Origin: Oscillospiraceae bacterium
GTDB lineage: Bacteria; Bacillota; Clostridia; UMGS1883
Assembly (NCBI GenBank): GCA_015069065.1
Contig: SVJI01000041.1
Coordinates: forward strand, 1 to 9,896
Length of the DNA stretch: 9,896 bases
Direction of reading: 5' to 3'
The stretch's first letter is position 1. Every line of letters begins with the position of its first letter. The notes under the pieces are model-generated. The model did not search any database, was not told the DNA's origin, and saw only the letters and a program-made list of their open reading frames with translations. A program made the translations under genes and the position numbers. Below are positions 6,030 through 9,896 of this stretch, piece after piece.

Positions 6030-6962
6030 TCATATATCAAGCATACTTGCAGGGGCAGATCCCATTGCAATATTCATACATTCCAGTGCCGCACCGGATG
6101 CACCCTTGCCGAGGTTGTCATACCGTGCGATAAGGAGAATTCTCTCCTCGTTTCCACATACACCTATCTGCATCGAATCCTTAAAGGAAAGAGCGTTCGC
6201 GCTGATAAGACCATCTTCGTCCATATTCTCGCAGTAGGTAACTATATCTGTGTTATACTTTTCCTTGTATGCATTTTTAATATCTTCAACACTAAAGCCG
6301 TCGTTAAGCTGACTTTTGAAAAGCGGAACTGTTACTGCCATGCCACTGTAGAAGTCGGAAACAATAGGGCAGAAAACAGGCTCGTTTTTAAGACCGGTCA
6401 TCTTCTTCATTTCAGGAAGATGCTTGTGCTTTTGTCCTAACGCATACTGGCGCGGTGCATCAAGGAGCGCTTCTCTGTCAGCATCCTCATACTGGGCAAT
6501 CATTTTTTTACCGCCGCCGCTGTAGCCTGTAATACTGTGACAAGTAAGCAATACATCGGGGGAGATAATCCCCTTTTCAATCAGCGGATAAACAAGTGCT
6601 ATAAATCCGCTTGCGTGGCATCCCGGAACTGCAATTCTTTTTGAAGATGCAACTTTTTTGAAATGCTCATCAGAAAGCTCGGGAAAACCGTATGCCCATC
6701 CATCGTCTGTTCTGTGTGCAGTTGATGTATCAAGGACAACAACGTTTTCGTTTTCAATCATCCCTACAGCCTCAATTGCTGCTGCATCGGGAAGACATAA
6801 AAAGGCGATGTCACACTCATTAAGGGCTTTTTTACGTGCTGCGTTATCCTTTCTCAGCTCTTCCGGAAGCCTTATAAGCTCAATGTCAGTTCTCTGTGAT
6901 ATTCTATTTAAAATGCGAAGTCCTGTGGTGCCGGCACTTCCATCGATAAATACCTTTTTCAT
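6030..6962 (-). CDS. argC: N-acetyl-gamma-glutamyl-phosphate reductase, short (type 2) form
   Basis: It reduces N-acetylglutamyl phosphate to the semialdehyde with NADPH, the step after ArgB. The 310 residues match the shorter, less common ArgC family rather than the form of about 345 residues typical of Bacillus and E. coli. Visible features are the dinucleotide loop GSAGTTG (8-14), the catalytic Cys115 in AVPGCHASGF (111-120), GYSGGGKKM (146-154), the HLPEM segment with probable catalytic His181, and NLGKGASGAA (283-292). I chose the ATG at 6960-6962 because GGGGAG (6971-6976) is 8 nt upstream. The frame stays open for another 54 codons upstream, but that stretch is AT-rich, overlaps the promoter and ARG boxes, and resembles no N-terminus. 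It is the first gene of the operon, only about 30 nt from the predicted transcript start. Confidence 0.95.
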   Translation of the reverse strand: MKKVFIDGSAGTTGLRILNRISQRTDIELIRLPEELRKDNAARKKALNECDIAFLCLPDAAAIEAVGMIENENVVVLDTSTAHRTDDGWAYGFPELSDEHFKKVASSKRIAVPGCHASGFIALVYPLIEKGIISPDVLLTCHSITGYSGGGKKMIAQYEDADREALLDAPRQYALGQKHKHLPEMKKMTGLKNEPVFCPIVSDFYSGMAVTVPLFKSQLNDGFSVEDIKNAYKEKYNTDIVTYCENMDEDGLISANALSFKDSMQIGVCGNEERILLIARYDNLGKGASGAALECMNIAMGSAPASMLDI

Positions 6963-6997
6963 AAAAGCATCTCCCCGATAAAAATTTCGTTTTGTAT

Positions 6998-7026
6998 ATT
7001 TTACTCTATTTTGCATAAATATGCAA
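6998..7026 (-). promoter_or_regulatory. Promoter of the arginine operon
   Basis: On the minus strand, the -35 element TTGCAT (7021-7026) is separated by 17 nt from the -10 element TAAAAT (6998-7003), which matches five of six consensus bases. The predicted start near 6990 gives a leader of only about 30 nt. The -35 lies inside the first ARG box, a classic arrangement for repression by steric block. Confidence 0.6.
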
Positions 7027-7046
7027 GCTTTTTGTATAAAATTTCT
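7011..7046 (-). promoter_or_regulatory. Tandem ARG boxes (ArgR operator)
   Basis: The first box is a perfect palindrome, TTGCATAAATATGCAA (7011-7026). Its 14-nt core (7012-7025) matches the ARG-box core TGAATwwwwATTCA at 12 of 14 positions. A weaker box (7033-7046, TGTATAAAATTTCT) matches at 11 of 14. The two are offset by 21 bp, the spacing of tandem ARG boxes bound by one ArgR hexamer. The arginine-bound repressor is expected to block the argC promoter. The argR gene is not in the window. Confidence 0.65.
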
Positions 7047-7138
7047 TATTTTTTTTAAAAACGGCTTAAAACATGGGATAAAATCAAGAATATCGTGCAT
7101 AATTATAAGATAACTCTGCCTCATACATAAACTAATTC

Positions 7139-7149
7139 ATTATACCATA
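7139..7149 (-). promoter_or_regulatory. Possible second, upstream minus-strand promoter (extended -10 only)
   Basis: On the minus strand the sequence reads TATGGTATAAT, an extended -10 element (TGG before TATAAT) identical over 11 bases to that of the RNase J promoter on the other strand. No good -35 lies 16-18 nt upstream. If used, it would start transcription near 7132 and give argC a leader of about 170 nt running through the ARG boxes. Confidence 0.3.
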
Positions 7150-7212
7150 CAACAGTACAATAAGTAAAGAAAAATTTTAACAAATAGAGGCAGTAATCGA
7201 CAATTTATTTTG

Positions 7213-7240
7213 TTGACTTTTTACCTTATTATGGTATAAT
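7213..7240 (+). promoter_or_regulatory. Sigma-A promoter of the RNase J gene
   Basis: The -35 TTGACT (7213-7218) matches five of six consensus bases. After 16 nt comes a perfect -10, TATAAT (7235-7240), preceded by TGG, an extended -10. The expected start is near 7247. This is the strongest promoter in the window, as fits a constitutive housekeeping gene. Confidence 0.85.
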
Positions 7241-7246
7241 TATAAC

Positions 7247-7367
7247 AGAAAGAGGGAATTTTCCTCAATAGTACTGAATACAGCGGCAAAGGTAAGCATA
7301 AATGTACATATAGGGGTGTGCAGGGCATATCTTTATGAAAAACCGTGGATTAGAAAAGGAGAAAATA
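7247..7367 (+). other. 5' leader of the RNase J mRNA
   Basis: About 120 nt between the predicted start and the ATG. A small hairpin sits at the very 5' end (7252-7266, GAGG paired with CCTC, with further weaker pairs). An in-frame ATG at 7335-7337 would add 11 residues, but its upstream AGGG is weak. A 5'-end stem could shield the message from the 5'-exonuclease activity of its own product; that is inference. Confidence 0.4.
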
Positions 7368-9035
7368 ATGGCGAAAAAATTAAAATTAAAGATTATACCT
7401 CTTGGCGGATTGAATGAAATCGGCAAGAATATTACTGCCTTTGAAGTAGGCGGTGATATTCTTGTACTCGATTGCGGAATGGCTTTTCCCGATGACAGTA
7501 TGTACGGAGTGGACTGCGTAATTCCCGACATGACGTATCTTATCAATAACAAGGATAGGGTAAAGGGTATTGTAATTACTCATGGACATGAGGACCATAT
7601 TGGAAGTATCGCATATCTTTTGCGCAGTGTCAATGCGCCTGTGTATGGTACACGGCTTGCACTGGGACTTATCGAACAGAAGCTTAAGGAGCACGGAATC
7701 CTCAGTGTTGCGAAGTTAAACCGTGTTACTGCAGGTGACAGTGTGAATATATGCAAAAATATCAGCGTTGAATTTATCCGTGTTAATCACAGTATCAGTG
7801 ACGCTGTAGGCATGGCTATCAAAACCCCTGTGGGCACAGTTGTTCATACAGGTGACTTTAAGATTGACTGTACTCCGATTGAGGGCAGCATGATTGATTT
7901 GGCACGCTTTGGCGAGCTTGGTAAAAAGGGTGTTCTGGCACTTATGAGTGACTCTACCAATGTTGAGCGCCCCGGATATACCATGAGTGAACGTACAGTG
8001 GGCGAAACCTTTGAAACAATTTTCAAGGGCAGACGTTCCAGAATATTTGTTGCAACCTTCGCTTCAAATGTTGACCGTGTGCAGCAGATTATAAATGCGG
8101 CAGTCCGTAACCGGCGTAAGGTTGCAGTGTCGGGCAGAAGCATGATAAATATTATCGACGTTGCCTCGACTCTGGGTTATCTTAAAATTCCCGAGGGTAC
8201 GCTTATCCCAATAGAGGATGTGAAGAAGTATCAGGACCATCAGCTTGTTATTATTACAACAGGCAGTCAGGGCGAGCCTATGAGTGCTCTTACAAGGATG
8301 GCGTTCTCCGACCATAAAAAGGTAGAAATCGGAAAGGGAGATTTGGTAATAATTTCTGCATCGCCTATCCCGGGAAATGAAAAAACTGTTTCAAACGTGA
8401 TAAATGAGCTTTACCGCAAGGGGGCGGAGGTTGTTCACTCCGCACTTAACGAGGTTCATGTATCAGGACATGCCTGCAGGGAAGAGCTGAAAATCATAAT
8501 GGGACTTGTAAAGCCCAAATACTTTATCCCTGTCCATGGAGAGAGCCGTCACTTAAGACGTCATGCAATGCTTGCTGAGGAAATGGGAATCCCCTCAAAA
8601 AATATATTTAAGCTTGAAAACGGCAGTGTTCTGGAATTTTCTGCCGGAAGTGCCAAGGTAACAGGCAGTGTTCAGGCAGGTGAAGTGCTTGTTGACGGAT
8701 ACGGTGTAGGGGATGTCGGCAGCATAGTCCTCCGTGACAGAAAGCATCTGGCAGAGGACGGTATAATCATGGTTGTTATGGCAATCAACGGAAAAACACA
8801 TAAGATGGCTGCAGAACCGGAGGTTATTACGCGCGGATTTGTATATATGCGTGATAATGAGGGACTTATGGAGCAGCTTAAAAATATTGCAACAGTTACA
8901 CTTCAGGATACTCTGATTTCCAAGCATCATGATTGGAATACCATCAAAAATAATGTCAAGAGTGCCCTTGGAAACTATATATATGAGGGAACTCACAGAA
9001 AGCCGATGATTCTTCCTGTTATTATGGATGTGTAA
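7368..9035 (+). CDS. rnj: Ribonuclease J
   Basis: RNase J is a cytoplasmic 5'-3' exonuclease and endonuclease that matures and decays RNA in Bacillota. The product is 555 residues, exactly the length of B. subtilis RNase J1, and collinear with it. The metallo-beta-lactamase core shows THGHEDHIG (71-79), His141 (VNHS) and Asp163 (TGDFK). The beta-CASP domain shows SDSTN (194-198), GRSM (256-259) and TTGSQGEP (297-304). HVSGH (364-368) and PVHGE (388-392, His390) complete the metal and phosphate sites. The C-terminal domain ends in PMILPVIMDV, as usual. All metal ligands are present. I start at 7368 because AAGGAG (7356-7361) lies 6 nt upstream; an 11-residue longer start is possible. Whether a second paralog exists cannot be seen here. 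It has its own strong promoter and is followed 44 nt later by tgt with no terminator between them. Confidence 0.96.
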   Translation: MAKKLKLKIIPLGGLNEIGKNITAFEVGGDILVLDCGMAFPDDSMYGVDCVIPDMTYLINNKDRVKGIVITHGHEDHIGSIAYLLRSVNAPVYGTRLALGLIEQKLKEHGILSVAKLNRVTAGDSVNICKNISVEFIRVNHSISDAVGMAIKTPVGTVVHTGDFKIDCTPIEGSMIDLARFGELGKKGVLALMSDSTNVERPGYTMSERTVGETFETIFKGRRSRIFVATFASNVDRVQQIINAAVRNRRKVAVSGRSMINIIDVASTLGYLKIPEGTLIPIEDVKKYQDHQLVIITTGSQGEPMSALTRMAFSDHKKVEIGKGDLVIISASPIPGNEKTVSNVINELYRKGAEVVHSALNEVHVSGHACREELKIIMGLVKPKYFIPVHGESRHLRRHAMLAEEMGIPSKNIFKLENGSVLEFSAGSAKVTGSVQAGEVLVDGYGVGDVGSIVLRDRKHLAEDGIIMVVMAINGKTHKMAAEPEVITRGFVYMRDNEGLMEQLKNIATVTLQDTLISKHHDWNTIKNNVKSALGNYIYEGTHRKPMILPVIMDV

Positions 9036-9079
9036 CGGAGAATTTCCCAAAATTTAAATTACAAAGGAATAACTAAGTT

Positions 9080-9896
9080 ATGTTTAAATTACTGAATCAA
9101 GACGGCCGTGCGCGCAGAGGTACGTTTAAAACTGTTCACGGCACAATACAGACCCCTGTTTTTATGAATGTGGGAACATCTGCGGCTATCAAGGGCGCAG
9201 TTTCATCAATGGATTTGAAAGAGATTGGTTGTCAGGTGGAGCTTTCAAACACATACCATCTACACGTGCGTCCGGGGGATGAGCTTATCCGTGACATGGG
9301 CGGACTGCATAAATTTATGAATTGGGACAGACCGATTCTTACCGACAGCGGCGGATTTCAGGTGTTTTCACTGGCATCGCTCAGAAAAATAACGGAGGAG
9401 GGCGTTGCGTTCCAGTCCCATGTAGACGGAAAACGTATTTTTATGGGACCGGAGGAAAGTATGCAGATACAGTCAAATCTTGCCTCTACAATAGCAATGG
9501 CGTTTGATGAATGTATCGAAAACCCTGCACCGTATGACTATGTAAAAAACTCCTGTGACAGGACGTATCGCTGGCTAGAGCGTTGTAAGGCGGAGATGGA
9601 ACGTCTTAACGCATTGCCCGATACTATTAACAAAAATCAGATGCTTTTCGGCATAAATCAGGGTGGAACCTACGAGGATTTGCGTATTGAGCATATGAAA
9701 CAGATTGCACAGCTGGATTTGGACGGTTATGCCATAGGCGGACTTGCCGTTGGAGAAAGTGCAGAGGAGATGTATCGTATAATCGATGCAGTAGAGCCGT
9801 ATATGCCAACTGATAAGCCACGCTATCTTATGGGTGTTGGAACTCCGCAGAATATTCTGGAGGCAGTAGAGCGCGGTGTGGATTTCTTCGATTGTG
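9080..9896 (+). CDS. tgt: Queuine/preQ1 tRNA-guanine transglycosylase, N-terminal 272 residues (3' end outside window)
   Basis: In bacteria the enzyme swaps guanine 34 for preQ1 in tRNAs with a GUN anticodon, the first tRNA-level step of queuosine synthesis. The visible part is a TIM-barrel Tgt: TPVFMNVGT (25-33), SNTYHLHVRPG (56-66), ILTDSGGFQVFS (86-97) with the general acid/base Asp89, AFDEC (141-145), GINQGG (191-196), GYAIGGLAVGE (216-226), YLMGVGTP (249-256) and RGVDFFDC (265-272), whose last Asp (271) is probably the nucleophile. The zinc ligands lie beyond the edge. The MNVGT-AIKG and VELSNTYHLHVRPG versions replace the more widespread MPVGT-TVKG and ILGNTYHLYLRPG; from memory, other Clostridia share this. 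AAAGGA (9063-9068) precedes the ATG by 11 nt. Probably co-transcribed with the RNase J gene. Confidence 0.95.
   Translation, partial: MFKLLNQDGRARRGTFKTVHGTIQTPVFMNVGTSAAIKGAVSSMDLKEIGCQVELSNTYHLHVRPGDELIRDMGGLHKFMNWDRPILTDSGGFQVFSLASLRKITEEGVAFQSHVDGKRIFMGPEESMQIQSNLASTIAMAFDECIENPAPYDYVKNSCDRTYRWLERCKAEMERLNALPDTINKNQMLFGINQGGTYEDLRIEHMKQIAQLDLDGYAIGGLAVGESAEEMYRIIDAVEPYMPTDKPRYLMGVGTPQNILEAVERGVDFFDC

Larger units (their letters stand above)
6963..7367. other. Divergent AT-rich intergenic control region between argC and the RNase J gene
   Basis: About 405 nt without a gene. From left to right it holds the argC ribosome binding site and promoter, two ARG-box-like operators, an AT tract upstream of the argC promoter that could act as an UP element (7047-7060), a possible second minus-strand promoter (7139-7149), the RNase J promoter (7213-7240) and the RNase J leader. 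I see no tRNA, no riboswitch core that I recognise and no intrinsic terminator. Confidence 0.75.

Noticed and set aside
6017..6070. 18-codon upstream extension of argJ
   Set aside because: It overlaps the end of argC. The start at 6016 has GAAAGG at 9 nt and gives the family's usual N-terminus.
6963..7124. 54-codon upstream extension of argC
   Set aside because: It runs through the predicted promoter and ARG boxes, has AT-rich composition and no family similarity, and the ATG at 6962 has a good ribosome binding site at 8 nt.
7116..7192. Inverted repeat CTGCCTC (7116-7122) and GAGGCAG (7186-7192)
   Set aside because: Seven bases separated by 63 nt in an AT-rich region can occur by chance, and no known operator fits it.

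Overview
The window comes from a bacterial chromosome, most likely an anaerobic member of the Bacillota (Clostridia; possibly a ruminococcal or oscillospiral lineage, which is inference). The reasons are strong GGAGG-type ribosome binding sites, a textbook sigma-A promoter, an RNase J gene, a Bacillota-style arginine cluster, and moderate GC content with no sign of recent transfer. No RNA gene, insertion sequence, phage gene or CRISPR array was seen.

Left block (minus strand, about 1-6962): one arginine biosynthesis operon read right to left, argC-argJ-argB-argD-argF-carA-carB. ArgJ recycles the acetyl group from acetylornithine to glutamate. ArgB and ArgC phosphorylate and reduce N-acetylglutamate, ArgD transaminates the product, and CarA/CarB make carbamoyl phosphate. 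ArgF joins carbamoyl phosphate to ornithine to give citrulline. argG and argH are not in the window. Spacing is tight: argD/argF overlap by 4 nt, carA/carB by 8 nt, and argC and argJ are 13 nt apart. Two longer gaps (argJ-argB and argB-argD) each hold a hairpin. carB runs off the left edge.

Middle (6963-7367): a divergent control region. On the minus strand a promoter for argC overlaps a near-perfect ARG box, and a second, weaker box lies exactly 21 bp away, as expected for an ArgR-controlled operon. On the plus strand a strong extended -10 promoter drives the RNase J gene through a leader of about 120 nt.

Right block (plus strand, 7368-9896): a full-length RNase J gene (555 aa) followed by the start of tgt (queuosine tRNA-guanine transglycosylase), cut by the right edge.

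Main discovery: the CarA of this operon is a full-length, well-conserved glutamine amidotransferase subunit whose whole catalytic triad is gone. The residues at the positions of E. coli Cys269, His353 and Glu355 are Gly241, Arg325 and Val327, at exactly the same spacing (84 and 86 residues). Several glutamine-pocket residues have changed too, while the rest of the protein and the start of CarB look normal. This predicts an arginine-dedicated carbamoyl phosphate synthetase that cannot use glutamine and is fed by free ammonia, a bacterial parallel to vertebrate CPS I.
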